Below are positions 43,680 to 56,225 of a stretch of DNA of 64,000 nt, in pieces. The translations under genes and the position numbers were made by a program. Positions within the stretch are counted from its first letter, which is position 1. Every line of letters starts with the position of its first letter. The stretch comes from Mantis religiosa (Eukaryota > Arthropoda > Insecta > Mantodea > Mantidae), in contig CM060955.1 of the NCBI GenBank assembly GCA_030765055.1, forward strand, positions 155,404,006 to 155,468,005. Direction: 5' to 3'. The notes beneath the pieces are model-generated. The model had not been told where the DNA came from. It saw nothing but the letters and a program-made list of their open reading frames with translations, and ran no database searches.

Positions 43680-45355
43680 GGGCGTACTCCGGCACCTCAA
43701 ACCAAATAAGGCAGCGGGACCTGATGGCATAACGCCACTCATGCTCCGCCACCTTCCTTTCAGGGCCGTGTTATTTCTTACCAGAGTCCTCAATATGTGT
43801 CTCTCTCTGAGTCACTTTCCACGTAGTGGGAAAGAGGCTCGGGTTATATGCATCTTGAAGCCAGGGAAAGACCCGGTTAATCCTGCCAACTACCGCTCCA
43901 TTAGCCTCCTTTCTGTTCTCTCGAAGGTTTTCGAGACACTTTTGTTAGCCCGCATGTCCCCCCTTCTGGGTGACATACAAGCCATCCCTCCTCACCAGTT
44001 TGGCTTTCGTCCTGGGCATTCTACGTCACAGCAGTTGCTGCGCGTGGAGGAGGCTGCAGCCCTGGGTTTCCAGGACAAGGCATTCACCTCGGCGGTTTCT
44101 CTGGACGTGGAAAAGGCTTTCTCTACGACCTGGCACGCGGGTCTTCTGTACAAATTCATCCAACTGGAGCTACCCACTCAAGTCATACACCTTCTTCACT
44201 CTTTCCTAAAGCATAGATTCTTCACTGTCACAGTGGCGGGAAAAACATCTACACGAAGGTCTATCCGCGGCGGAGTCCCCGAAGGTTCTGTGTTATCCCC
44301 GACGCTGTACAGCGTCTATGTGGCTAACCTTCCCACTGAACAGCACGCCAACATAGCACAATATGCTGACGACGTGCTGCTATTCTCAACAAATAGACAC
44401 CCACGCAGTACCTTCAACCACATCCAACGTTACCTAATCCTCCTCCAGGAATGGTGCACGCTTTGGCGATTGTCCATTAATACGGAGAAAAGCCAAGCGA
44501 TATTGTTCACCAAGCGCCGCTTTCCCACCAATTTACCCCAATTTACCTACTTCGGGCAAGGGATCAGGTGGGAGAATTCAATCAAGTACTTGGGAGTCAA
44601 GCTGGACAAGGGCCTAACTTTTCGGGAGCACATCCAGGAGCAAGCTCATCGGTCGTGTGGTGCCGTGGCATCACTATACCCTGTGCTTCGGTCTGTGATG
44701 TCTGTTCCCCTAAAGTTGCGCCTCTTTATGGCTCTGGTCCTCCCTATCATGCTCTATGCGTGCGAAGTCTGGGGTATGGCCGCAGGCTCAAACCTGATAC
44801 TGCTCCAACGTGCACAGAATAAATGTCTTCGGATTATTTATTCTGTTTGCACAAGGTTCCCCGTGAGATTACTTCACGAGGCTTCATCCCTCCGATATGT
44901 GGAGGATGAAATTAGGCGCCGGGCGACAAAATTCTCCGAGAGTTTGCCTCAACATCAGAGCGCCCTCGTCAGATCCCTTGGGGATTATGTTCCTCGTGAC
45001 CGTCGCTTAAAGTGATACCGGTTACCCCGCATGTCTTGCGGTCACTACCGGTAACCACATGATCTCCATTCCAGCCTAAATTAAATTTCAGCTAATCCAA
45101 AACTTTATTCTGGAATATTCAAAATTATACATACCTACTTCCTAGTTCATTAACTAACCCGCCAGCGGTGCTCGCTGTCCGTAGCACCCGGTTCATCACT
45201 CCCTGAGGACAAACAAGCTACCTCCCTACACTAACCCCACTTAAAATACACCCGTCATTCTGCAACATCCACATCCCGCCACTACGTGGTTAAGCTCATC
45301 CCAGAGCAGGTACACGATTTGACCACACTTCGGGCTGTTCCAAACAGCCCGCCAG
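43680..45355 (+). mobile_element. LINE family 2 (Jockey-type), 5'-truncated
   Basis: Starts abruptly inside the reverse transcriptase coding region at about 43680 and ends GCCAG at 45355. No target duplication could be identified. The 3' UTR includes a nested hairpin (45020-45056) and a terminal hairpin (45332-45350), both shared with the copy at 19013. Confidence 0.9.
43681..45015 (+). pseudogene. LINE family 2 reverse transcriptase (5'-truncated, otherwise open)
   Basis: The frame is open from about 43681 (HLKPNKAAGPDGITPLML) to TGA at 45013. Motifs in order: ILKPGKDPVNPANYRSISLL, FGFRPGHSTSQQLL, SLDVEKAFSTTWH (motif A; the second Asp of the usual FD is Ser), GGVPEGSVLSP (Gln to Glu), QYADDVLLFS (catalytic YADD intact), IKYLGVKLDKGLTF, and the C-terminal YACEVWGMAAGSN. 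No internal stop remains, but endonuclease and ORF1 are gone, so it is a dead-on-arrival copy. The first ATG at 43741 is internal to the domain and not a real start. Confidence 0.9.
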
Positions 45356-45990
45356 CATAGAGTTGAGTTGAGCTGATCTATGAAAAGTGTAAAATGAATC
45401 TATTAGCAAAGAAGGCAAGAAATGAGATTAAATTTCTGGATATTTGACATTAGTGAGTCGAGAAAAGAATAAGTGGATAAGGAAATATCTGCAAGACTTT
45501 CTTAAGTTTACATTATCTTCCTTACTACTGAACAATTGTATGAACATATTGTAGTTGTTGAGAGATGTGTAAATTGTTTCTTATATTAATAGCCAAAAAA
45601 GACAAATTACTAGAGTTATTAATTATTATACAAAGAATATTCACATGTAGTTATTAAAATTACAAATATTGTAAGCTACAGCCTTACACTAATTTTTATA
45701 AATATTACACAACATATTAAAAAACGAAGATAAGTTGCAAAATTAAAGAATCCCAAATCTCTTATAACTTACCAGTTATACAAAGGTTATCCAAAATAAA
45801 GAGCACTACAGAGATTACTGTTAAACTGTACATTTGTCATAAAATATCTCTCACATACGCTACGCTAATCAAACTTGTTACACCAAATTTTTATAAAATC
45901 AAACATTTATAAAATTGTCCCATGTAGATGATGCCTGAGTGGGGCATTTTCTTGGAAGAAGCAGAACTCAAAATTTTAAGGTATGCTATA
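45356..45990. other. non-coding stretch
   Basis: 45660-45990 resembles 34374-34600. 45356-45650 shows no clear match or coding potential. It ends at the Tc1-like terminus. Confidence 0.5.
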
Positions 45991-47666
45991 CAGAGGTGGC
46001 CAAATTATTAGACTAAAGCTCCGAAAGCATTCTTTGTTTACTTAACATAAATAAATGAGCTCTTAGGTTCATATGTTTGACACGGAAACTTTAGTCAATA
46101 CTTTTTATACCGTCCTTTTTTGGAAGTTAACACTTTTATTCAGTTAGGCGTACCCTCAACCAATGTTTTACACTTATTTGTAATATCCGCAACATGTTGG
46201 TAGATACATATAAGTTTCTCTATAAGTTGAGTTTTAGTTGTGATATGGGTTTTCTTGATTTTATTCTTCACAATGGAACATAAATTAGTATCGGGTTTGT
46301 ATCAGAACCATTTCCTTTCAATGGAAGCACTGAAAGATCTAAATTCAGTAAGTATTGTGTTATTTTGACAGTGCACCTTCGTGCATAAAGGTACAGAATC
46401 ATTTCCAAACCAATCCTTTATCTGGGGCAGAAGTGGAGTTTGATGAACGCCTAAGTACTGATGTTGCCCCCTCAAAAGTGTACAATCTATCAGTACCATG
46501 GGCAGACATAACGCTCTAGACCATCACCTTTGAAGGGTGTTTCACAGTTGGTTGCACTCACTGAGGATGACACTCTTATTCAGTTGACCTCCGGACATCC
46601 TGACTGCTTTCGTCAGTTATTTAAACCTTGAATTCATCAATACAGCACACCAGGGAAGACAAATCCATATTAATGGCAGGCATTGGTCAACAGTATACTT
46701 AATAAGTTATCCCAAGTAATACATTTGTATAGTCTATGAAGGTTATCCATTATTGAATCTGGTTATTAAATTAAATTTTCTTTGTTAGAAAGAGTGACAC
46801 AGTGTATCACATTAATTACCCTTTCCCAGTCATCAGAAGACCAATGTTTAAGTTCCATTACTCAGTAGAGTCTCTTTCTTGTCATATCTGCTGTGAGATT
46901 TGCTTTTTCTCTGGGTCTTCGAGATTTCGAACTGCCATCGAAAAGGGTTCTCCTGATAGTTCTTGCTGATACATGTACGTACTAAAGTATTCCTCAAGTC
47001 TCTGCTAGTGACGTTTCGGTTTCTGCGTGCTTCAGCCATAACTGTCCTTGCACCTCTAGGGTCAACTTTCTTTTCCTACCGTATTTCCCGCGTCGCCTGA
47101 TATATCTTCCGTTTTCAAACAATTCTTTAATTCTGCTTACAGACTTCTGTGATATTTTGAGCCTCTGTGCTACTTCCTTCTGTGTATAAGGTCCTTCTGC
47201 TATTAGTGTCCCGTAATTCCAATGGTTTAGGTGACATGTCATTTTCTTCCCCATAACCCCTTATTTCCTTTAACATTAAGTCTCACAGGTTCTCTAGTCT
47301 TTCACTGCACGCATAGAACTTTAAAAGCATTGGTATAAAACAGAAGAATTCTATTGACAAAATTAAGCCAAGTATTCTAAAGATAAACCTTTTAAATATC
47401 CAATAAATTTGCATGGGTACATAATATATACCATAAATACACACAATAAATATACTCTTACGGCAGCTGACAGTCAACTTAGCAGTTGTACCAGCATATG
47501 CTTACAAAACATCCCACAAATCATCATAAAATATCCCTGAATGGTTCTTACGTATCATTCAATCATTGTTAGGTCCACTGTTGTTATTACTTCAGAGTCA
47601 GACTGAAATAAGTTCATTTTTATGACTGAAATGCAGTTAGTGTAATATTTATTTTGGCCACCTTTG
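45991..47666 (-). mobile_element. Tc1-like DNA transposon, degenerate
   Basis: The left end CAGAGGTGGCCAAATTATTA (45991) follows TA. The right end is its imperfect complement (taatatttattttggccacc, then TTTG at 47666), giving terminal inverted repeats. The TA expected on the right is mutated or lost, and a SINE abuts there. The transposase is read on the minus strand and is broken. Confidence 0.75.
46302..47254 (-). pseudogene. Tc1-like transposase remnant
   Basis: The N-terminus from 47254 has YTQKEVAQRLKISQKSVSRI (helix-turn-helix) and KYGRKRKLT (GRPR-like linker). A frameshift leads to SRDLRNTLVRTCI-type sequence at 47039-46848. Further on, QHQYLGVHQTPLLPQIKDWF at 46499-46302 belongs to the catalytic domain, but the segment with the second catalytic Asp (usually FMQDGAPCH) is replaced by a scrambled CTKVHCQ. 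It cannot encode an active enzyme. Confidence 0.75.
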
Positions 47667-47672
47667 AAAGGA

Positions 47673-47857
47673 CCTTTTTTGTAATTTACGTCCTCCAACG
47701 TTGTGTCATATTGGACCGTGAATGAATTGGGTGAAATCATGGTCAAATGAGTCCAGGGTCCAAGGATCTTAGAGTTACCCGACATTTATCTTGAAGGATA
47801 AGGGAAAAACCTTATCCGGGGAACTCACCCTGACCGAGATTCGAACATGGGACCTCT
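47673..47857 (-). repeat. tRNA-derived SINE, 5'-truncated
   Basis: Minus strand: box B-like TTCGAATCTCGGTCAGGG, body, and the 3' end TTGGAGGACGTAAATTACAA. The head with box A is missing. Inserted at or beside the right end of the Tc1-like element. Confidence 0.75.
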
Positions 47858-49489
47858 GTAAAATAGAAAACATTATCGCTTAGGTGGAAAACAGCAATAG
47901 GTATATTTTAAACGACCCAAGGCGACAAACGATTACTTACAATCTGATTGGTTAAAGGTTCCGTTTAAGAATTATATTCTAATAAAACTGCTTAGTAATT
48001 GACAGAATACCTAACCAATGAAGACACTCGCTAATTAAGGTGATCTGTAAAGGAAAAGCGGACCTAACGAACACAAAGAAGTACAGACACATAACACTAG
48101 AGAATACTCAGTACAAGATCCTCTCCTAATTAATAATAAGAGACCACAAGACTGTGTATTCACAGCTTCCACCACTTGATATGCATAAAGGAATCTTATC
48201 ACGACCAAACCCAAGGTGTATATGTGAATTGTGCTGTCAAACCTCTAAAATATTAACACATAGAGCTATATACAAAAAGGCTAAGAACAATCGCAGTTTA
48301 TGAAACCGAAAATAATCATATAACAATGCATATCAATGTGCCTTTTAAGTTTATATATTCCAAAAGGCACAGTAAAGGAAGTTGACACAAAGTTGAATGA
48401 AGAAGCACTCGAAGTTTATTGCAAGAATGATGGATATTTAAAATACATAAGATCTCAATAAAAGTAGTGTAAAATGACGTTAAATTTGTAACAAGTCAAA
48501 CTATCTTAGTTACAGGACAAATACTTCCAGATACTATGTGACGTATAACACGTCAGGTCATTCATTAAAACTTGTCGTAACAAAACAAGTCTGTATTAAC
48601 TGTAGTCATGAGACATTGATAAAATAAACTGTGTAAATTGTGATCTAGAGCTGCCAGCAGGGAACGTACAATATATGTTTCTGAATCTAGATGTTGAGAA
48701 ATCGAGAGATGCAGCCCATGTATATTTAAGGATGAGGAACTCTTTCGTACTGTGACTTTGTGTGTTAGTAGAATTAAAAGAAAATGTAGATCTTGTTAAA
48801 ACAAAAATTCATATCAAATACTTTTATCGTGGAGTGAAGCATTTCTTTTGTATTTCTTATTATTTGTCTGAATTTATCAATACGTTTATCAAATTAGAAG
48901 TTTTCATCGTTTGTTTTATCTATAGGTCATGCAACGAAAGCAAAATGTCCCGCATGCGCGAGTTTTAAAATACTTTGCTGTAGCTTAAAGTCTAACTCTC
49001 GTTCTTCTTTATTTATAGACGCTACTGAAAGCTCAAAACACCTTAATTTAACGTCTGCTGTCAATAAATTTTATTTACTATAGCCTAGGTGTTTATCAAG
49101 CACCTGTTACTTAAAATTCTTTCACTGTGCATGACATTTGCACTTTGTAATATGCTGTATAATTATTCTAAAAACTAGTTTAGTATTCTGTGTTATAATA
49201 TTAGTATTTTAATAGATACATGTAAGCCTTCTGTGTGTAATAATTACTAACTTTATTAAGTATTCGGTTTTTTTCTTATTACTAGAAGGTTCAATTGACA
49301 CAACCCCCTTTATTAGGCAGTAAGGGAGTTAATGGGATCCTAAAAATATCTTATACATCTTTCTCTCTCGACTTACATCTCTCTAGATACACACATCTTG
49401 AAGATCCATCAATTTATTCTTATTAAGGTAAGTATTATGTTAAGTCTAGAATGCTTCAAAGATTTATGTTTGTTTTATTTACGTCCTGC
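47858..49489. other. non-coding stretch
   Basis: 47858-48580 has no recognised relative in the window. 48590-48690 matches 14630-14730. 48760-49140 is an inverted copy of the AATAAA-rich part of segment A. 49190-49490 resembles 2640-2900. No gene identified. Confidence 0.5.
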
Positions 49490-50390
49490 ACGTAGGATGT
49501 GACAGATGCCGCGCAAGTTGTAATTGCTATGTATATATCAATATGTCTTAAATATTAAGCATGTTTTAAAAACATTAGGATAGTGATGTTTTATTTTGGT
49601 TCAAATGAATTTACTAAATGAGAATGTTAGTTATTTGTAGCTCTATTACATGTACAAGTCAAATTAGACTGACAAGAGATATTGTATTTTTGAACAATAG
49701 TCTCCTAAGACTTATATAACATCCATAAATCCAGCACTTTCTATATTATTTATTCGAATTCCGTTAAGTTATATTTGCCAAAGTGTAGGTACATCACATT
49801 TGGTACTAACAACTTTCGTAACCTTGGAGACATCCTGCGTTTCATTTGAATTTAAATGTTCTGTACAGCTACTGCTGTAATAGACAAAGTTCTAAAATAG
49901 TGTGCTGTGAAGTGTTTTGTGAAGCTTTCCCACAAAAGTCACAGCATTTCTCGCTTCACACAGCAAAAGGGGTCTGTGTGCCATTTTTGCACGCACAAAA
50001 GTGCTTGTTTTGATTTGCTTTCCCTGCACTTTGATTTGCTGTTGCATTGCGACTCTCCATTGGCTATTATCTGTCATTCTTCAACTTGGATATTAATACT
50101 TCCACACCTTCTACAAACATAGAGGTGCTCTTGCATGTATTTACTTGCAGGTGGGAGTCAGGAATGTATGTTGGTACTGCTTTCCTACTTTATTTACAGT
50201 TCGAATTATTGGCTTACTGAAAAAAGTTGTTCAGTTAAAGTTACACTGTTATTGTTGATGGTATCACCACGTCTTTTATGTGCACTTAGATAAATTCGAT
50301 GAGGAGCTTAATCAGTTACCCTTTCTCTAGAACCCTGGATAAAAAGGTGCAAAACAAGCCACAGGGTAGGCTAACTCCAGAACTATATAT

Positions 50391-50878
50391 TGTGACTTTG
50401 TGGGTTCGTGAAATGAAAAGTCCAATTGCACCACTCAAAGATGTTCTTTATTTCCACCGACTTACAGTAAAACTCTTGCCAATTACATAGAATTACGTAG
50501 TGCACACAATTACGATTCACCAGTTGGTCCGTTACAATTTCACTTGCATTCGTAATTACGTACAATCCTCCGATGCACTCACACAGTCTTCTCGTCGTAC
50601 ATTAGCACTGCATTTTTACGCCAAGAATTGACTGACTCCTCTTGCCCGTCGTGTTGCTTATATAAGGTCAGCGGGCCGATCTGGAAGGTTCTAGATTAGA
50701 TGAAATATCCCGTAAGTTCGAGAACAGAGGTGGAACAGAGAGATGGCGCAGTGATATTTTCTTCCACAGCTACCCCTTGTTACCGCTATAAGACAAACGA
50801 GGGGGGGCGTGGCTAACGCCTCCGTCTCTTGCTGCTGCCGTCAGCTGGTTCTATAGGGGTTCCAACGTTCGGGTGACC
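50391..50878 (-). mobile_element. Ty3/gypsy-type solo LTR with verifiable empty site
   Basis: The plus strand starts TGTGACTTTGTGGGTTCG (complement of an LTR end) and finishes CGTTCGGGTGACC (complement of an LTR start TGTCNCCCGAACG with one change). A polyadenylation-type site lies near 50450. Segment C copy 1 gives the empty site 'aactaagcataaagcag' (near 8555). Aligned to it, the flanks 'atat' and 'gtat' both correspond to a single 'gcat', consistent with a decayed 4-bp target duplication. Confidence 0.7.
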
Positions 50879-50907
50879 GTATAAAACAGTGTGGAAAAGG
50901 AGGTAGA

Positions 50908-51358
50908 AATAATTCCTACACCAGATGTTTTAACCCCAAAGTGTATGGGTACAAGTGGGTATGTGGATGTCAAGAACGAAATGCTCTGTTCTACTTTCCA
51001 TTCCTGCTCTTCGGAAACAATGATGTCTGGAGCACAACTGGAGTGACAGATTTAGGTCATCTAATTCTGCGTATTAGTAAGCATAAACAAAACGTAAAGC
51101 ATTTAAATACTGTACTAGATTTAGGTACTTTAGACAATATAAACATTGCGACACAGTTAGGTCGTGCATACAGGAGCGAGACTGAAAGATCACCAGAAAG
51201 TTGAAAAAAAACAGACATGTGCTATCGCGTATAATTGATTCTATTTTGTTGTCAATGGAGAAGAGCATTGCCTCTAAGATGGAGGATTTTAACACCAGAG
51301 ACATTAAGCAGTTCTGCAATAGAAAGGAGCGCCGCCTAGACTTCATACTTCGACATTA
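50908..51358 (+). pseudogene. hAT-family transposase fragment (TTF-type zinc finger), copy 2
   Basis: The frame to 51204 has KWVCGCQERNALFYFPFLLF, VTDLGHL and KHLNTVLDLGTLDN. Compared with copy 1 the PCLLF cysteine is changed to Phe (PFLLF). A frameshift near 51180 precedes the homologous downstream part (ATAATTGATTCTATTTTG region), which continues to a stop near 51356. Catalytic domain absent. Confidence 0.65.
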
Positions 51359-53786
51359 AGGAACACCGCAACCTTGTAGCACACTCCTAATTTTATGCAC
51401 CAGACAACACTGTATACAGCTGCTTTTCATTAGTTCATGTGACTCCATATTATGTCTCATTTATTGCACTGTCTCTATAAATCCTTAAAGTGAGGAGAGT
51501 TCTAAACAACTTCTTCAGGGGTAGCGAACGTATTAAAATAGATAATAAAAAGGCCACAGTCCACAACTAATTTTGTAAATATTGCGCAACAGATTACAAA
51601 AATGAGAATATAATTAATAATGTAAGAATCCAACATAAAAGGTATTTAATGAAAACCTAGTCTTTATTCAAATAAAATCTTACAGACAGCAGGCTTTGAA
51701 CCTTCCAGAAAGTCAATAAACAAGTAAAGAAGAAGGAGAGGTGGGCCTAAAGTAAGTTTTATAACAAGTAAAGTTAACAGGTGTAGTAAGATTTTGTGTA
51801 TCTCTAACCATTTCCGAGTTGTGACAAGTGATGCCGCACGTGGCCATTTCCTGTAAATTACACATATGTACTCCGTTTGTCATACAAATATCTTATTCAA
51901 AATTTCCTGAAAAGTTTCTGTTTAGGTGTAATTGTGCTATTTTGAGGTGTCCTTAAAAATTGTAATGTGTTATGTTTGAAGATGCTGAAGATAGGTATAT
52001 GCATTTGGTATTTCCCTGACTTTACACATTTGAAATATGCAGAACAAAATTTATTTTCATTTTTGATTCAGGAGATCCGAAAATATATATATTGCCTTTC
52101 CAATTTTGACATTTAATTTTTAGCTAGGATGCAATCTCTCCTCTACCTACTATACATGTTACACTTGACACTAAAAAGAGAACGCCAAGAAGAAAAACGG
52201 TACCAAACTACATTTCAAATGTCCCGCGTGTTTCCCGAATAGCTGTGACTACAGCAAAAACAGCGGAAGTCTTATGTAACACGAAGTACACGTAGGATGT
52301 TACAGATGGCGCGCAAGATCTAACTGTTATGTATATTATTTGCAAGTAAGATGTAAATACGCAAAATGAATATTTCATAATATATTCATTTATAGTTATT
52401 TTTTAAAATTCATATAGCTCTCTTATAATGTTTTACATGCAGAAGCATTATAAATTCATTATTCCTGAAATAAAGAGGTATTTTTACTTTTTAGCGATCA
52501 TCATCTCAACGATGGCAGAAACTGAAAGTATAAACTCAGTAGAAGCCGGGTATGTATCTTGTTTTGGTGATGAGCTGTGATGATCCACAGGAACATTAGT
52601 AATGCACTACAAAGCTTTCTTCTTCATCTATACAGTAATTTACTGTGGCATATTTCTTAAAGTATGGAGCTTCACTTCAATATCAGTGCAAACTTTAAGA
52701 AAAACTTTGAGGTCTTCTATGACCAACATGTGCATATGTTTAGGAGATGTGAAGTTATTCTAGGCAGTTCACTGAATATATTGTTGGTTTTGTGTAAGTA
52801 GCGTTAAATTATTCATGTTTGAGTCATATAAAAAAGAGCAATATAAGAAAAGTAGTTTGCAGTTTAAATTCCTTAAAAAAAACTATCATAAACTACAGCT
52901 ATACTGTAATTATCATTTAGTTTCGATATGTTTATGCGTAATAACATTAAGCCAAAATTAAACATCTGAATATCACTATGTGAATTCCTCACTGTTTCAG
53001 CTTTGTACATTCATGAACATGAACATGAAATTAAAGTTAGTTAAATCTCATAATTTAGACAATATTAGATAATGTATCTGCCAATGTGTTTGCCAGGGTA
53101 TACAACTTAACGTTAACAAACTTAACTCCGTGACGCTCTTCATGACAACAAAAAGTACAAACAACTGAATAACGAGATGCAGAAAGGCCTGCTTGCCATC
53201 TGGTAAGTTCTGCCACATGTTTGTAGTGAGAACTGTCCGAAACCAGGCTCTAGGCAATACCATACGACCTTCCCCTATACAAATTACAGTTCTAATGTTT
53301 ACAAAACTCAATATAGACCGACAAGGAGTATTGTGTTCTAAACAAAGCTCTTATAATTTCTAGAAATTCAACTCTTGATTTTATCCTTCATTCTAATCTT
53401 GCTTATTAATTCATAATTTTTTAATCCTATAGCGCGCTATAATGACCCAAATATTTCATCCATTTGCGTAACTGTATTAATAACAAGTTTTGATAAGTTG
53501 TTGATGAAAACTCTTCTACTTATTAACATACAACTGGAAAATTGAGTAGCATAACCAAGAGTACATTAGTGAGCCTTTATGTATCTCTTATCGTTTCTGA
53601 GTTGTACCAAGTAACGGAGAACGAAAACGACATATAAGCGCATTCTCTGCAAGTTAAACAGATGTACTTCGATTGTCATAAGAATATTTTAAACATTTAA
53701 AATATGAGTAAAAACTTATAAGATCTGCTTTTAAAAATTCAAAATCGTAGAAAATATTTTCCGTTAAGTGTGTAACAGTATTTTTG

Positions 53787-54034
53787 GGTTCGGAGGAATT
53801 AAGAATTTATAAAATATATGTAGCTGTGTGAATGGCCGAAGTAGTAGTGGTGTGACGTGGTATGATGTGATGTGGTGACGTGCTATTGGATCGGCCAATC
53901 ACAGAATTGAGAAGTAACGATAGTTACGAGAATTCAATAATCTTGAGGAGAGAGATATGTTCTTCAGTCTTGTTTAGTGAATATATAACAAAATAAGAAT
54001 TCATCAAAATAATTTGACTTCTTTATTCCGAACC
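53787..54034. mobile_element. palindromic short repeat P, copy 1
   Basis: A 248-bp unit bounded by GGTTCGGA and TCCGAACC (8-bp terminal inverted repeats). It contains TATAAAATATA, GTGACGTG motifs and GTGAATGGCCGA paired with TCGGCCAATCAC (11 of 12). It interrupts the inverted mariner relic near 'tcacttaga'. Copy 2 is at 57070. Could be a MITE or an LTR-like promoter cassette; class unknown. Confidence 0.55.
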
Positions 54035-55620
54035 TCTAATTGGTAATTTCATTTTCGCAAAAAGATCGTAGTCACATGGGCTCATATCTGACCAACAATG
54101 ATGTTCTCCCAGCTGTGGTCTTACAGCATTCACATGCAAATCATCACTTGCTGATGGCGGTCTGCGAGCTCCACGTCTTCCCTTCCTCTACGAAAAGCAT
54201 TCGCCCATCTAGCCACGGTACGATATGGTAAAGTCTGTCGACAACAAACTTCCAATAATTCTGTTTGGCGTTCAGGAGTATTGATATCTCTTCTAACCTC
54301 ATATTTTCTAAACATATTTAGAGCACTAAAGATAACAGCGTACCAGTTATTGCTATGACGTCATTACTTACCATTGTTCTACATAAAAAATACAAGTAGG
54401 CGACTTACAGCTTTAATAATTTAGTTATAGGTGAAGCGCAAACAAACTGTGGTCAGTGTGCGCATGCGCGAGGAGAGCCTACTCACCATCGAGGCATCAC
54501 GTGACTCTCACCTCTCCCTTCCTGTATGCGACAGTGCGCACACAACACGAAATTCCTGGATTTTAATGCTGTTTTTACTTTCAAAGTAAACAGAAAATAA
54601 TTACCTCGGACATGACCTCACAATCGATCAACAAATAGATAGAATCATAGTTTCTTTAAACCCTGAGGAGCAAAGCAGTGATTCATCAGAAAATGCAAAG
54701 AGTGAAAGTAACAGTGAACGGGAAAGAGAGTTAAACAGATAACCAGTGTAGCGCGCGTGATGTAGGAGAGGCTACCTAACATAACGATGGAGGGGGATAG
54801 GTAGAGGACGCCAGTGATGGTGAGCCACGCCTCCAGCTGCATTTTGTTCGTGGTCTAGTTATAGTTCTCCGAGAACTGTACTTGTTTCTTACATCAGAAG
54901 AGCAACGGTTCATTAGACGTTCCGATTTAACTAAAATATGAAATAAAACTTAGAAACATATGAATAATACTTGCTTCATCGCCATTTACGGCAACCGGAC
55001 TGTTAACTGAATTTGTTCTATGAATACATTAACTACTAAAATTATTTGTTCAGCGTAGAAGCATGTTGTGACAGAATTCAGACATTCAGGATGTGGAGTT
55101 TGTTATTTAAAGAGAAACTTGGGCACGGGCATGTCGACGATTTTCCCTCATTAGAACCATTCAGTTTGTTCAACTGCGAAGATCCTGAGAATATCAGATG
55201 TTATAGAATTTGAACAATAAACTCAATACCCGAAATAGGAACCAAACTTAACACGTTTTCAGTGGCTTACTATAGAAAGCACAATCAAATTTCAAAACAG
55301 AGCTGACAAAACTAAAATATAATGCAATCTAGAGGTATTGCTGCAACAGTGCTGATTTCATAAAATGTTACAAATATGTTGATCAACAGGAATTTCCGAA
55401 AATTCATGTATATGTTCGGTAAAGCGTACGATTGTCAACACGTTTTGAATTATAAATCTAAATAAAAGTAAAATCAGGATGTCTCTGACGTGACGAATGT
55501 CTAGTGCCAAATGTAATGTACTCACACAGTGTCAAAGATCATCCTAAGAGTATACAACTTCTGTACTCAGTTGAGCATCTTAGTAAGAAAAACCAAGGTA
55601 TGAACCACGGTTAACTCACA
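54035..55620 (-). repeat. Segment B, copy 4 (inverted, partial)
   Basis: Reverse complement of about 5500-7080: mariner, CRE and NRF-1-type sites (54356-54363 and 54459-54470), the 65-codon frame (54842-54645) and the AT-rich spacer. The mariner N-terminus at 54315-54130 reads VRRDINTPERQTELLEVC and RTVARWANAFRRGR. The deleted-mariner junction is kept near 54080-54100. Confidence 0.7.
54130..54315 (-). pseudogene. mariner transposase N-terminus (deletion derivative, copy 3)
   Basis: Open frame of 61 codons with the helix-turn-helix RTVARWANAFRRGREDVEL, losing frame at HQQVMICM as the other copies do. The C-terminal part is cut off by repeat P at 54034. Confidence 0.7.
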
Positions 55621-55628
55621 GGAAATGT

Positions 55629-55838
55629 TCTTTTGTAACTTACATTCTCCAACGTTAGGTCATATTGACGATGAATGGATCGAGTGAAATGATGCTCAAA
55701 TGAGCGCAGGGTCAATGGAGCTTAGCGTTACCGGACTTTCATCTTTCAGGATGAGGGAAAACCCCGGGAAAACCTTATCCAGGTAACTCACCCTGACCGA
55801 GATTCGAACTCGGGAACTCTTGAACGTAAGGCAGACTC
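55629..55838 (-). repeat. tRNA-derived SINE, nearly complete
   Basis: Minus strand: GAGTTCGAATCTCGGTCAGG (box B), ACCTGGATAAGG body and the 3' end CGTTGGAGAATGTAAGTTAC. The 5' head is cut after 'ctgcctta', so box A is lost. Confidence 0.75.
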
Positions 55839-56225
55839 ACAGTAGATGCTTACTAAATAACTGTGTAGTACACAACTTCCTGCATTTATCAGAAGCAATT
55901 AACAGAGATGAAACTTGGTTTGAGAGCATAAAAACAGATGAAGTTGTGGACCTTAAAGAGGTTTTAGGAGACTAGTTCGAAAATAGAATTTCTCTTGTCG
56001 ATCTATCTTAATGTTTATATATGATATGTTAATTATGTTTAAGCCAAAGCAAAACATAATTTTTCTAAAGTTTTATAGTAAAAAATTTAATAGGTATTCA
56101 TTCTTAGGGCAGAAAGATAATATTGAATTTTCAGAAGTTTTTACGAAAGCTCTCCATACCAGAATATAGGGCAAATTTAAGATCGATTCTCGTGGTCGAC
56201 CTACTTGACCCATTGGTTCTTTTCG
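55839..56225. other. unassigned stretch
   Basis: No relative in the window and no recognised motif. A plus-strand frame near 55890-55972 reads EAINRDETWFESIKTDEVVD before a stop; it is too short to interpret. Confidence 0.4.

Larger units (their letters stand above)
49490..53780. repeat. Segment C, copy 2
   Basis: Collinear with 7640-12000 (offset about 41.8 kb early on). It contains the hairpin near 49901, the hAT fragment split by a solo LTR, a core block near 52218 and the 'atttactgtggcatatttc' block near 52632. Confidence 0.7.

Noticed and set aside
55890..55972. Short frame EAINRDETWFESIKTDEVVD before a stop.
   Set aside because: Plausible composition but too short and without homologue in the window; no family could be named.
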